Positions 1 through 11,589 of a stretch of 64,000 bases of DNA are shown piece after piece. Source of the stretch: Datura wrightii (Eukaryota > Streptophyta > Magnoliopsida > Solanales > Solanaceae); assembly GCA_035772735.1 (NCBI GenBank), contig JASDFA010000006.1, forward strand, positions 62,884,001-62,948,000, read 5' to 3'. Each line of letters starts with the position of its first letter. Position 1 is the stretch's first letter. Position numbers and translations under genes: made by a program. The notes beneath the pieces were generated by a model. That model saw only the letters and a list, made by a program, of their open reading frames with translations, had not been told where the DNA came from and did no database searches.

Positions 1-229
1 ATTAGTCTTAGTTTAGAATTAGATAGTTATTTTCTCTTTTAATTTTTCACCAATTTTACTTTTCAAATGTTGAACAATTATGCCTTCTAGTTTGAATTAG
101 TTTATAACTTTTGAATTATCGAATCAATTCTCTGTGGGATTCGACCTTGACATCCACCGGGAATATTTGTTTTGAGCAACGATCGTTTATGCTCTTTCAT
201 AAAAGAGGAGTATAGTTTGGACGTTATCA
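1..229 (+). mobile_element. 3' end of an Athila-type LTR inserted in the Tek-1 5' LTR
   Basis: The stretch ends in ACGTTATCA and then Tek-1 LTR sequence resumes in mid-LTR. Near its end it has a CTGTGGGATTCGACC block followed by ATCGTTTATGCTCTTTCAT. The same order is found at the end of the Ath-1 LTR (16180-16271), and the CTGTGGGTTCGAC block recurs in Ath-2 (21760-21836). The start lies outside the window, so solo LTR and full element cannot be told apart, and the target duplication cannot be checked. Confidence 0.6.
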
Positions 230-827
230 GATAACTAGCATATGACTATGTATGTTTCGGATACAGTTTTCAGCATGTAGTCACTGTGCTCATGATTGAA
301 TGATTTATATTTATATGCACGATTTCAGTTAACATTTACTAAGAATGTTTTACTTATCTTACATACTTAGTATATTCAAAGTACTGACCTCAGACTCTAT
401 GCTATATCATTTCATGATATAGGCTCAGGTGATCCAGCACAATCTCGTTGCTAGTTCGCTTCCCTATCAGCTCAGTTAGCCCTATTAGGTGAGTCCTCAT
501 CTCCTACGAACATTCATTTAGTTTTATCGATCATGTAAGTTTTGCTTCAAACTTGAAGATAGCTAGGGGCTTGTCCCAGTATCTCATCAGACAGTAGAGG
601 CTTTTCAGATATAGACTAGTATGTTCAGCTTTGAGATTTAGCGTTGTGATATATCATTTGATATACATTTTATGTTACTCAGACTTCTGCTTATTCATAT
701 TTATGTTATCAATTTCCACTTCAATATATGCTCTCTAGTTGGTATGTTTATGACATGGGTCGACTTCGAGTCATTCATGGTTCTAGATCTCGTGTCTCTA
801 TATGGGGTCCTAGCTTAGGTCCTAACA
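230..827 (+). repeat. Tek-1 5' LTR, last ~600 bp
   Basis: It aligns throughout with 9875-10468 of the 3' LTR, including the block around TACTGACC...ATATCATTTCATGATATAGG (370-430), and ends in CTAACA where the 3' LTR ends in CTGACA. The first ~1.9 kb of the LTR is cut off by the Athila-type LTR ending at 229 and the window edge. Confidence 0.8.
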
Positions 828-831
828 AACT

Positions 832-843
832 TAGTATCAGAGA
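832..843 (+). other. Tek-1 primer-binding site (tRNA-iMet type)
   Basis: TAGTATCAGAGA lies 4 bases after the 5' LTR end and matches the plant initiator-Met primer consensus TGGTATCAGAGC at 10 of 12 positions. Confidence 0.75.
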
Positions 844-1036
844 AAAGGTTTAGAGTATCCTAGGGTGTCAAAAAGTCACATTAAGCAGAGTCTTTTTTAT
901 GGGTGTGAAGCGCGCCACACTTATGAGGAAGAGGCTACAAGACGTTTTAGGAAATTTCCCTTATTCATGATCTATGTCGTGCGATGAAGTACCTCTCTAT
1001 TCCTTTAACTCATGCTATATGCATTTGCAAAAATAT

Positions 1037-2110
1037 GCCTTCATGCCAAGTGAATAATAGAAGGAATGGCAATGGAAATGGCCATGACTATGGCATTGGA
1101 TATGGGCACCAGCAAGCCCCGCCAGCACCAGCGAATCCTTTGCCCGAGTAGGTCACTCATGTCGAGTTTAGAGAGGCATTTCAGATGTTGGCACAATCCA
1201 TGGACACTCAGGTCAACCAAAAAGCAGTGGCCCATGTTCCCCAGAATGGGATACAGCAGTTATGCGAGTGCGAGGCTTTCTCAAGATGAATCCACCTAAG
1301 TTTCTTTGGTCGAAGGTGGATGAGGACCCGTATGAGTTCCTTGAGGAGGTGCAGAAGATCACCTAGATTATAGTGATGACGGGAAAGGAGAGTCCAGAGT
1401 AGCCTCCTATCAACTAAAGGGGGTGCTCACATATGGTTTCGCAAGTGGAAGGAGAGGAGGGGAGTGGGAGTAGTCCCGGTGAGTTGCGATGAGTTCGTGA
1501 CTTCTTTCTTGGACAAGTTCTTGCCTAGGGAGTTGAGGGAGGCAAAGGCAGAAGAGTTCTTCAACTTGCAACAGAGCCACAGGACAGTTCAAGAATATGC
1601 CTTTTGGAGTTTACCCAGTTGTCCAAGTATGCACCGGATATGGTCACCGATCCTAGGGCTCGTGTGAGTAGGTTTATGAATGGAGTGGTAGATTCCTTGG
1701 TCAAGGAGTGCAAGATCTCCATGTTTTTCAATGACATATATTTCTCGCAGTTGGTCATATACGCCCAGCAGATAGAGGCGAAGCAGATGAAGGAGAAGGA
1801 GAGAGAGGCCAAGAGGGCCAAGATTGAGAGTTATGGATAGTTCTAGCAGAGGTTCAGTGGTGGACATCGCCCTCAGTCCCACCAAAGGTCATCAGCCACA
1901 GCTCCATCATCAGCCAGTGTTCTATCAAGACCTAAGTGTGATCAGAGGGGTAGAGCATCAGGCTCTAAAGGTCAGGGGAGCATCTCAGGAGAGCCCATCA
2001 TTCTAATTTGCAGGAAATGTGGTATAAGGCACACCGGAGAGTGATTAGCGGGTTCAGGTGCATCCTTCGGGTGTAGAAAACCCGTACATATGCTTAGAGA
2101 CTACCTTTCA
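1037..2110 (+). pseudogene. Tek-1 gag, degenerate
   Basis: Capsid/nucleocapsid polyprotein remnant. A reading frame from about 1049 gives an Asn/Gly-rich then Pro-rich N-terminus, a stop at the codon after LPE near 1147, and VEFREAFQMLAQSMDTQVN. Further frames give GGAHIWFRKWKERRG (1421-1465), DEFVTSFLDKFLPRELREAK (1489-1548) and the segment 1604-1840 ending in a Lys/Arg/Glu-rich helix, all typical of plant chromovirus gag. A zinc-knuckle-like Cys/His region lies at 2010-2100 (CRKCGIRH ... CRKPVHMLRDY), in which the last ligand position is Tyr instead of Cys. Several frameshifts and stops make it non-functional. Confidence 0.75.
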
Positions 2111-2289
2111 GCCAAACAGGTCCATAGTAGAGGTTGTGACCCAGCCACCAGTTCAGCAGCACCACCAGTACATTCAACTTAGCAGGGCGCATCTAGTAGT
2201 GCATGTGGTGGCCAGCGTCAGAATAGATTTTATGCACTATCATCTCTTCAGGAGAAGGTGGTCTCTCCCGATGTGGTCACTGGTACACT

Positions 2290-4010
2290 ATGAGTATTCC
2301 ATCTTGATGTTTATATATTGTTAGATCTAGGGGCTACCTTATTTTTTGTGACTCTCTATGTTTCTATTAATTTTGGAGTCAGTGCCGAAATCCTTTAGAA
2401 CCCTTCTCAGTCTCTACTCCAGTCGCTGACTCAGTTATAGCTCGATGGGTATACAAAAATTATTCTATCACGGTCCTTTAGAAAGTCACCTCAAACAACC
2501 TAGTAGAGTTAGACATGAATGATTTTGATGTATCTTCAGTATGGATTGGTTGCATGCATGTTATGCCTAGTGAATTGTCAGACCCATATGGTAGAGTTCT
2601 AATTTCTAGGTGAGCTAGTCTTAGAATGGAAAGGTAGTTTAGTTATGCCTGTAGGTCACTTTTTTTATTATCTTAAGGCTAGGAAGATGATCTCTAAAGG
2701 TTGTGTGTACCATCTAGTTCAGGTAAAGGATGCTACGTCCAAGACCCCGACTCTTTAGTCAGTTCCTATAGTATGTAAGTATCCAGAGGTGTTTCCAGAT
2801 GATCTATCAGGAGTCCCTCCTGAGCAGGAGATTGACTTTGGTATTGATCTTCTCCCTGATATACAGCCTATATCTATTCCTCCTTACATAATGACTCCGG
2901 CTGAGCTAAGAGAGTTGAAAAAGCAGTTGAAAGATCTCCTAGATAAGGGTTTCATTAGGCCTAGTAAATCCCCATGGGGTGCTCCAGTTCTCTTTGTTTG
3001 GAAGAAGGATGGTTCCTTTGGAATATGAATTGATTAACAGCAGTTGAACAAGGTCACAATCAAGAACAAGTATTCCCTCCCCAGGATTGATAACATGTTT
3101 GACCAGCTTAATGGTGTTAAGTGCTTCTCAAAGATAGACCTCAGATCTGGCTATCATCAACTTACAGTTAGAGAGAGTGACATCCCAAAGATAGCCTTTA
3201 GGACTCGTTATGGACACCATGAGTTCGTAGTTATGTCTTTTAAACTAACGAATACTTCTATAGCTTTTATGGATTTGATTAATAGGGCGTTCAAGCAGTA
3301 TTTGGATATGTTTGTGATTGTCTTCATAGATGATATTCTCATATACTCTCAGAGCAAAGAGGAGCATATCTCTCATTTGAGGATCATGCTGCGGACTCTC
3401 AAGGATCGCTAGTTGTTTTCTAAATTCAGCAAGTGCAAGTTTTGGCTGAACTCTGTAGAATTTTTAGGCCATGTGGTGTCTAGTGAAGGTGTGCAGGTGG
3501 ACTCTCAAAAGATAGAGGTAGTGAAGAATTAGCCTAGACCAGTTAGTCCCTCGAACATTAGGAGCTTTTTGGGTTTAGTTGGCTACTACAGGAGATTCGT
3601 TGAGAGATTTTCATCCATTGCAGTATCTTTGACTAAGTTGACCCAGAAGAAGGTCAAATTTTAGTGCTCAAATGCCTGTGAGAAGAATTATCCTATGCAT
3701 AACCTAGAGTTGGCAGCAGTGGTGCTTACATTGAGAATTTGAGGGCACTATTTGTATGGGGTGCATGTGGATGTGTTCATGGATCACAAGATCCTTTAGT
3801 ATGTGTTCACTCAAAAGGACCGAATTTGTAGCAAAGGAGATGGCTAGGGCTTTTCAAGAACTATGACATGAGTATCCTATATCATCCAGGCAAGGCCAAT
3901 ATAGTGACGGATGCTTTCAGTAGGTGGTCCATAGAGAGTGTGTCTCATATTGAGAATGAGAGAAACGAATTAGCAAAGGATGTCCATAGGATGCTTGCTT
4001 AGGGCTTCAC
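2290..4010 (+). pseudogene. Tek-1 protease, reverse transcriptase and RNase H, degenerate
   Basis: The protease begins with LLDLGAT (2318-2338), the retropepsin catalytic Asp followed by Leu-Gly-Ala. RT starts with a FPDDLSGVPPEQEIDFGIDL linker (2789-2850) and continues with the open pieces 2789-3028 and 3044-3412. These include IKNKYSLPRIDNMFDQL, FSKIDLRSGYHQ and the catalytic FIDDIL (about 3331-3348). The thumb and connection (FSKCKFWLNSVEFLGHVV, SFLGLVGYYRRF) follow at 3420-3600. The RNase H domain is shortened: relative to Tek-2, about 60 codons are missing near 3665-3680, joining the pre-RNase H segment straight to EKNYPMHNLELAAVV. Multiple stops throughout. Confidence 0.85.
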
Positions 4011-4199
4011 CTTGTTGACTCGATGGATGGTGGTGTGTTGTTTAGAATGGGTTGAAATCTTTATTGGTGATCAAGGTCAAGGCTAGACAAGACGAGGATC
4101 CCATTTTGGTGAAATTGAAGGAAGTGGTCAAAAACTAGAAAGTGAAGGTCTTGTCCCAAGGAGAAGATGGTGTACTTCGATATCAGGGCTGATTGTGTG

Positions 4200-4807
4200 T
4201 GCTAGCTACTAATGACTTAAGAGATAGAATATTGAAAGAGGCTCAAAGTTCTTGATATTCTATCCATCCAAGTGCCACCAAGATGTACCATGATCTACGG
4301 AAGTCTATTGGTGGAATAGCATGAAGAAGGACATAGCAGAATTTGTAGCTAAGTGTCCAAATTGTCAAGAGGTGAAGGTTGAGCATCAGAGACCTAGAGG
4401 TATGCTTCAGGACATTAGAATCCCCACTTGGAAGTGTGAGGATATCAATATTGACTTCATTACAGGTTTTCCCCATACACGCCGATAGTACAACTCCATC
4501 TGGGTGGTTGTAGATAGGTTGACCAAAGCAGCATATATCTTACTGATCAAAACTACCGATTCAGCTGAGGATTATGCTAGATTGTACATTTTGGAGTAAG
4601 TTCGGTTGCATGGAGTTCCTTTGTCAATCATTTCAGGTAGGGGTACTCAGTATTGGAGATCGTTTCAAAAAGGACTTGGTACTCAAGTAAAGCTTAGCAC
4701 CGCTTTTCACCCACAGATAGATGGTCAAGCCGAGCGGACCATTCAAACTCTTAAGGATATGTTGAGAGCGTGTGTGATTGATTTCAAGGATAGTTGGGAC
4801 GATCACT
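4200..4807 (+). pseudogene. Tek-1 integrase, N-terminal and catalytic part (interrupted)
   Basis: The zinc-binding region (around 4340-4370, CPNCQEVK after KKDIAEFVAK) and catalytic core (WKCEDINIDFITGFPHT, then HGVPLSIISGRGTQ, then STAFHPQIDGQAERTIQTLK) are recognisable in shifting frames. The open piece 4606-4807 carries the second half of the core. It stops being integrase exactly at 4807, where a solo LTR begins, and resumes at 7025. The core contains stop codons such as 4488-4490 and 4599-4601, so it is dead independently of the insertion. Confidence 0.8.
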
Positions 4808-7019
4808 TGTTATGCCCCGGGGACCCAAGGATCAGACCTGGGAGTCAAACGAGGAAAATTTGGGAAAATATTGCAGCAGTGCAGGACGATTCACTAGACG
4901 ACTCGTGTGGAGGCCCCACGAGTCATCAAGTGGCTCGTGGGGAGGCTAGAATGGGATAAGGAACTGAGGTCGCCATGAGCGTGGGAACGACTCGTGGCTA
5001 GCTACCACGAGTCATTAGGTCTCCCGTGGGGTGAGATTGAGGTTTACCTAGTAGGTCTGACCAGTGCACCTAACGGATGGGACCCCACGAGTCGTGGACA
5101 GTCCAAACGACTCATGAGGTGGGTCGTGAGCAAGCCTGTGGAAATTTATTAAGGATGAAGCAGTGTACTTGACAGAAGGTGACCACATCTCGTGGTCACT
5201 TGTGACGATTCGTTGAGTCATCAGTTATGAGCCCATCCGACCTGGTATCCAGTGTACTTGACGGACTAAACAACAAGTCATTGCCCGTCCTAACGTGTCA
5301 TCAGGTCACCCGTTAGGGTCACCTGGCAGTTATTTCCTGCGAATTAGTAAGGGCCTTCTTGTAATTTCCTACACCCCTAAGGCCTAAACTGTGTCGTTTT
5401 GAGGTCGAACATGGTCTTTTAAGGGGAAATAGTTCATGTTAAGTCTCATTTGATGCTTGCAAGAGTTAGAGAAGGGAGTAGGAGGTGATCCTAGGGTTCT
5501 TCTTCAAATTCTCCGAATTTTCATCTTGGGCTTTTCAGTGGAGTTAAGAATTAAGTAATTCTAGGTATGTGGGGTTTTGAACGAGTAGTTTAGTCCTTAC
5601 CCATGCCCAATTCTTCCCAAATTCTATGTTTAAAGTTACTCGATCTTTATGGGTCTTAACCCAAATGCATGATTCCTAAAAAATTGATATGAGCTTGTTG
5701 TCGTATGTCTAAATCATGGGTTTCTAATTTTTGGGCTATATTCATTTGTTTTATTCAATGATTGATGATCTAATCCCTAAGAGTATAGGTGCCCAAATCA
5801 TGAGGAATTTTGGTAAAGTTCATTGTTATGGTGATTCCTCAAGCATGATTTAAATTTATGAATTTTAAGCATGTCTTCAAGTCTTTCATGTTATTATGAT
5901 CAGTTTTTCTATAAAATTTAAGCATTTCAAGGATGTTAAAATATGGGCAATGCCCACATGTTTCTTATGGTTCATGAACTATGATTTTTGCCGATCCACA
6001 GGCCTGATTTTATAGTTAGTATTACGAATTCTCAAGCATGTTATGATTATCACGATTTAACTAGTCATGCATGTCATGTATGAATTTCTATGAGCATGTT
6101 GCATGTTTTGGGAGTAGTACATAACACCGAGTAGGTTCGGGGCCCAAGTTACACCCCGAATCTCAAAACTACGTGATATCGTAGGTTACGTTTGGGACCT
6201 CCTCAGTGACTATCCCCTATGCCCTACGGGGCCTTCATGAGTGATATCACACCTTTCATGGTTCTACCCTTGGCAAGGTATGAACGGCCTCCCAACTAAG
6301 CTTATAGGTTGGGCTCCATGTGTGCTCATGTGGGGTATGTCGGTTATAGAAATCTCCCACTGTTCCTCAATGTTTTAATGCATGTATGATTATGTTCTTT
6401 TGGCTCAAGTCATGTTTTATGAAATGTTTTTTCTCTCATGTTGTGACTATGACAGGTTTACAAATGCTTTTGGGAAACCTTGAGCCTTACGATATATTTA
6501 TGATTTCAGTCTTTAAGATCATGATGTCCCACTCCTATAACTTTTATGTCTCTAAGTATTGTTTTACACACCTTGCATACTCGGTACATTCCAAGTACTA
6601 ACCCGCATATTTTATATGTTGTATCGTTTCATGATATAGGATTCGGATCTCAGGTTCAGCATTGCTCCTAGCTGGCTCTCAGTTCTGCTCTCAGTTCTCA
6701 TTGGTGAGTCCTCATGATTCGAGGGCTTTATGTTCAGACCTTATCTATCTTTTGTTTCAAATGTTGGGGTTAGTCGGGGTCTTGTCCCTTCAACCCGTCT
6801 ATTATGATTAGAGTCTTTCAGACCTATTTGTAGTATTCAGCTGGTTATGCTCGGACCATGTATTGTTGTTTCTTATATTTCATCTCACGGTTTTCTTTCA
6901 GTTCATGATTATTAAGCTAATTCTTTTGCCTTATGTGAATGGTTTGGTTATATGCTCATGCCATCCTCGGGGCTCCTTGTCCCGTGTTTACAATCCGGGT
7001 GTACTCTCTGATCGTGACA
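4808..7019 (+). mobile_element. Solo LTR (Tek-1-like family) inside Tek-1 integrase
   Basis: The sequence begins TGTTATGCCCC, ends GATCGTGACA, and is flanked by the perfect 5-bp repeat TCACT (4803-4807 and 7020-7024). Removing it with one TCACT restores the integrase frame as DDHLPLIEFAYNNSYHS, which proves the boundaries. It is 2212 bp with no primer site or coding region. Its right half has the block TACATTCCAAGTACTAACC ... CGTTTCATGATATAGG (6588-6645) shared with the Tek-1 LTRs and the reverse-oriented LTR at 63449. The first ~550 bp hold many copies of an ACGACTCGTGG/CCACGAGTCGT motif. The small ORFs 6386-6601 and 6863-7078 inside it are not supported as genes. Confidence 0.93.
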
Positions 7020-7024
7020 TCACT

Positions 7025-7690
7025 TGCCTCTCATTGAGTTTGCTTACAACAATAGTTACCACTCCAGCATTCAGATAGATCCATTTGAGGCTCTTTACAG
7101 GCGGAGATGTAGATCACATATTGGATGGTTCGAGGTAGGTGAGGCTACATTGATAGGGCTAGATTCCATTCATGAGACCATGGAGAAAGTTTAACATATT
7201 ATAGAAAGACTGAGAATAGCTCAGAGTTGTCAAAAATCATATGCGAATGTTAGAGGGAGCTTGATTTTGAGTTTGACGATTGGGTGTTTCTGATGGTATT
7301 TCCCATGAAAGGAGTGATGAGGTTCGGAAAGAAAGGGAAGCTTAGTTCCCGATATGCTGGTCCTTATAGGATTCTGAGGCAAGTTGGTAAGGTGGCATAT
7401 AAGCTAGAGCTACTAGCAGAGTTAGCTTCGATACATCCAATTTTCCACATATCTTTATTGAAGAAGAGCATTAGTGGCCTGGCCTTAGTTATTTCGGTGG
7501 AGAGCATAAGTGTGAAGGATAGCCTTACCTATGAGGAGGTTTCAGTTGAGATCCTTGATCTTCAGGTTTGAAAGTTGAGAAATAAAGAAGTAGCTTCAGT
7601 TAAGGTGTTGTGGAGGAATCAGCTTGTTAAGGGGGCTACGTAGGATGCCGAAGTAGATATGATGGCTAGATACCCGCATCTTTTCCCTTC
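7025..7690 (+). pseudogene. Tek-1 integrase C-terminus and chromodomain-like tail
   Basis: It continues the integrase after the solo LTR: LPLIEFAYNNSYHSS, then a region with ARRCRSHIGWFEVGE-like residues (7090-7140). The open stretch 7284-7571 has FPMKGVMRFGKKGKLSSRYAG and HPIFHISLLKK, the standard chromovirus integrase C-terminal GPY/F module. A stop at 7569-7571 is followed in frame by LRNKEVASVKVLWRNQ, the chromodomain strand that in chromoviruses recognises heterochromatin marks. Further stops follow before 7690. Confidence 0.8.
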
Positions 7691-7935
7691 TGGCTTAGTT
7701 CTAGCATGAGGTATCAGTTTCCTCCTTAGTAATCAATTTAGGTTCATGTCAAGTTCATGTCTCTTGGTTCTTTTCATATCATTCCATGTATTATGTTTCA
7801 TGAATTCAGTTCAGTCATGTATTTCAGTCTTGAGTCAGTCACTCTGTCAGTTTTCAGCTTCAGTTGTTTAGTTTTGGGATTTCAATTCTTTCCCTAGTCT
7901 TTCAGCTTAGTTAGCCCATATTTAAGGGCGAATGT

Positions 7936-7951
7936 TCTCAAGGGGGAGATA
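7936..7951 (+). other. Tek-1 polypurine tract
   Basis: An AAGGGGGAGA purine run lies directly before the 3' LTR start, the usual plus-strand primer position. Confidence 0.7.
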
Positions 7952-10468
7952 TTTTAACACCCCGAAAAGTCTCTTAGATCAACTCCGAGACTAACAGCAG
8001 AAGGCAGTAGAAAATAGCATTAGGGCCTTCAACGAGTAAAAGGATGACTCATTCTTCCATCCTACGGGTCGTTGTATGTTGCTATTGGATTAGTTCCAGT
8101 GAACATCCAAGTGTTGGCCTAGAACCCACATGGGGATAGTATGGACCATCAGTTGATCCTATGGGTTGTGGTCAGGAGACGTTTAGGCTGGATAGTATGT
8201 GACGTAGTATAACTTGTAGTAAGAAACAATGAGCCATAGTTTGTACTCATGGAAAGAATTAGGGAAATTATAAGATTGGTGTAGTAACAACGGACGGGTC
8301 CAACGACCCATCATTACAAGTAACGACTCGTGGAAATTGCCCGTTGGAAAGATTCCAGAAGCTATACAATATGTTAGTAGTGACGACGAGACGGAATGAC
8401 AGGCCGTTGTTGAGAGTTACGACCCATCCTTACTAGTCCTTATTTGAGTATCTATGGACCAGGGGATTATTTCTGGCTAGCGATGGATGTATACAATGGG
8501 TCATTGCATGATAGGATGATCCATTGGATGGGTCGTTGTACCTGGCAGTGGCTATTTTCCAAATGATTCTCTAAGGGTGTTATCATAATTCCTAAGCTTC
8601 TTAACTCCCAAATGAAATTGTTTTAAGTCTTGAAAGGAGTGTTTTAAGAGATTTTAGCCTATTCTAATGCATTAGACTCCCATGCATGCAAGTTATTGAG
8701 AACCCTCTTCAAGATCAAGCTAGAACTCTCTCAATTCTTTCCCCAATTCTCTTGGTCTTTCAAGACTAGTTTGAGGATCAGTTTACCCAGGTATATAGGG
8801 TCATCAATGAGGGTTTCCTTCTACCCTCGTGCCCAAATATATCCTCAAGTTCATGAATTCAATTTTTAATTCAAGTGTATGAATTTATAGGGTTTTAACC
8901 CAATTTTATGAAATTCTCTATGATATATTTATGGGTCGAATCCCCTCATGTTCTAAAGTATATTTTAAGTCTAATTGGCATATTTTATAAACAATTTGGT
9001 TATAAATTCATGATTTCAAGTTATTAGAAATTATGCCCTATTATGCAAGTATTATGAAAAGTCAAGCTTATGATTCATGATTTCAAGTATGATGAGATAT
9101 CTAAAATGAATGAATGTTATAAATTTCCCATGTATGAATCTATGATTTTGACTTATGAGTCTATATCAAGTATGCATAATTTTATGATTTGGGCAATTCC
9201 ATACAAGTTAAGTATGTTTTTATGATTTAGCCAAGGCTAACAAGATCAGCTTATCATATGTTTTGGAGTCAAGACTCCCAATGCAGGTTATGATATTTTT
9301 TGAAGTCAAGACTCCCAATGTTCAGATTTCAGGATATGTATTGATTATGATTTCATCTTCATTGAGAAACGATGTGAGTACTATTCATGTAATTATGATT
9401 TCAGCTTCGCTGAAAAACAATATGAGCATTATACATGTTTTTAAGAGTAGTGTCTAGCACCGAGTAGGCTTGGGGTCCAATGTCCCCGGTCTCCGAACTA
9501 CGCGCCAACCTAGGTATATGTTACATGTTTGGGACTTCTCAAGAGAGTTTTCCCCCTGCCATAAGGGGCCTCAGCTTGATATTGATATCATGGTAGCGTC
9601 CTTAGCCCTGACAAGGTTTTGGACGGCTCTACCCACTTGAGTGTGATAGTTGGGGCATCACATAAGCTCTATTGTGATGGTGTCGGTTATGACGGGTCTC
9701 CCATTGTTCCTCATAATTTTTGTTACTCATGTTCATGACTTATGGAATTATATTTTACAGCATATTTGACCCAATGATTAGTTTATGAGCTTTTACTTAC
9801 GATTTTAGCTATGACATGTCATATGATTTCTATTTCTCAATCTTGGGTCACTATGTTTATATATTCAATTATGATAACCAATTTATGACTATGTATGTCT
9901 CAAATATAGTTTTCAACATGCAGTCCTTACACTCATGATCTAATGATTTATATTTATATCCATGATTTCAGTTAATATTTACTAAGCATGTTTTTACTTA
10001 TCTTACAGACTCAGTACATTCAAAGTACTGACCTTATACTCTAAGATATATCGTTTAATAATATAGGTTCAGGTGAACCAGCAAAGTCTCGTCGGTAGTT
10101 CGCTTCCCTATCAGCTCAGTTAGCCTTGTTGGGTGCCTCATCTCCCGAGGACATTCATTTAGTTATGTGGATCATGTCGATTTTGTTTCAGACTTGGAGA
10201 TGTCTGGGGGCTTGTTCCAACATCTCATCAGATAGTAGAGGCTTTTCAGACATAGACTAGTATGTTCAGCTTTAAGATTTAGAGTTGTGATGTATCGTTT
10301 GATATACGTTTTATGTTCCTCAGACTTCCACTTATTAATATTTAAGTTAATAGTTTTTGCTTTAATATATGCTCTTTAAGTTTTATGTTCATGTCATTGG
10401 TCGACTTGGAGCTATTCTTGGTTCTAGATCTCGTGTCTCAATTCGGGGTCCCAGCTCGGGTCCTGACA
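7952..10468 (+). repeat. Tek-1 3' LTR
   Basis: It starts around TTTTAACACCCCG (decayed TGTTACACCCC) and ends TCCTGACA at 10468. It is about 2.5 kb, non-coding, and its last ~600 bp match the 5' LTR. The next bases are in frame with a LINE endonuclease, which fixes the right edge. Several ACGGGTC/GACCCGT-type palindromic half-sites occur at 8050-8350. The 64-codon ORF at 9263-9457 is a chance frame. Confidence 0.8.
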
Positions 10469-10469
10469 G

Positions 10470-10860
10470 AATAAAATTGAGTTGTTTTGATTTCTTAAGA
10501 CGAGGGTAAAGGAACTAAGAGCACAGAAGATATTTCAAAATGTAGCTAAAGGGTGGAATACTTTTCATAACTACGCTAGAACTAATAATGGTAGAATATG
10601 GCTTATGTGGAAGACTCATATCAATATCGATATAGTGGATGTGCAGGAACAGTTTATTCACTACTTGGTGGAGGACCCTAGAACTCAAAGAATTATATAT
10701 CTCACTGTTGTGTATACTCAAAATGAAAGTCAATTCAAGGAGATGGTATGGAATGAACTAACTCGTGTGGATCTTCAGGCACAATGGCCCCAGTTACTAT
10801 GTGGAGACTTTATCAGTGTGTTAAGTATGGATGATAGATTTGGCTACATGTTACTCTAAC
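10470..10860 (+). pseudogene. LINE ORF2 endonuclease, C-terminal half
   Basis: The frame starting at 10470 reads NKIELF, one stop, then FLKTRVKELRAQKIFQNVAK, followed by GRIWLMWKTHINIDIVDVQE and an open run to 10859 with RIIYLTVVYTQNE and WPQLLCGDF. These are characteristic of the apurinic-like endonuclease of plant L1 elements (LLETRVK..., GRIWLLW..., VYAxN, GDFN). The expected GDFN reads GDFI here. A stop ends the piece at 10857-10859. Confidence 0.8.
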
Positions 10861-11589
10861 TGAAGGATAAGAATTCCAAGGTCTACTAGACACTATGCAA
10901 CTTACACCACTCAAAAGAAAATGGTAGTACTATACTTGGTGTAATAAGCAACATGTCCAGGCTAGAGTATACAGCAAAATTGATTGGGCACTGAGAGACT
11001 CCAACTGGATTTAGAAATTTGGGTACATAGAGGCTAAGTATCTTTATCCCTCAGTATCTAATCACTCCCAAATTTTTATAAAATATGGACAATAAGTCAA
11101 TCTACACTCTAGGCCCTTTAGGTTTTATCCTAATTTTATAGAGCACATAGAGTTCTCAGCCATATTACATTCAATATGGGTGCAGGCAGATGAGGTGTAT
11201 TCTATGGGAGCTATCTGGAAGAAACTGAGGATGCTTAAGATGAAGTTGAGGGACATAAACAGTTAGATGGCTTGTTTTAAGTTGAAGTTATTTTCGAATA
11301 GGGAGAAGCTTGATATCGTTCAAAACCATATGCAAGGGTAATTGTTAATGCAGGATTTGTTTGATCAAGAAAAATAACTGCTTCTTGAAATTAAGAAATG
11401 GAGTAATATTGAGGCGAAAGCACTTAGACACAAGGCTATAGCTAGTTAGATTGACTGTGGTGATTCAAACTCGAAGTAATTCCATGCACAATGAACGATT
11501 AGAGCTATACAAAATGCAATAACTTTCATTTATACAGAGGCTAGAGTTAAACTCATTGATCATGTTCAAGTTGAACAAGAGTTTATTTC

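Larger units (their letters stand above)
230..10468 (+). mobile_element. Tek-1: old Ty3/gypsy chromovirus (Tekay/Del type), nested and decayed
   Basis: A plus-strand LTR retrotransposon in canonical order: 5' LTR remnant (230-827), tRNA-iMet-type primer site (832-843), gag, protease, reverse transcriptase, RNase H, integrase, chromodomain-like tail, polypurine tract (about 7936-7951) and 3' LTR (about 7952-10468). The pol order RT-RH-INT and the C-terminal chromodomain (LWRNQ signature) place it among plant chromoviruses. All coding parts carry stops and frameshifts. The two LTR copies differ at roughly 15 % of positions over the last 270 compared bases, so the insertion is old. Its right edge at 10468 falls directly inside a LINE endonuclease reading frame, so the element inserted into that LINE. 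A solo LTR (4808-7019) interrupts its integrase. Confidence 0.85.
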
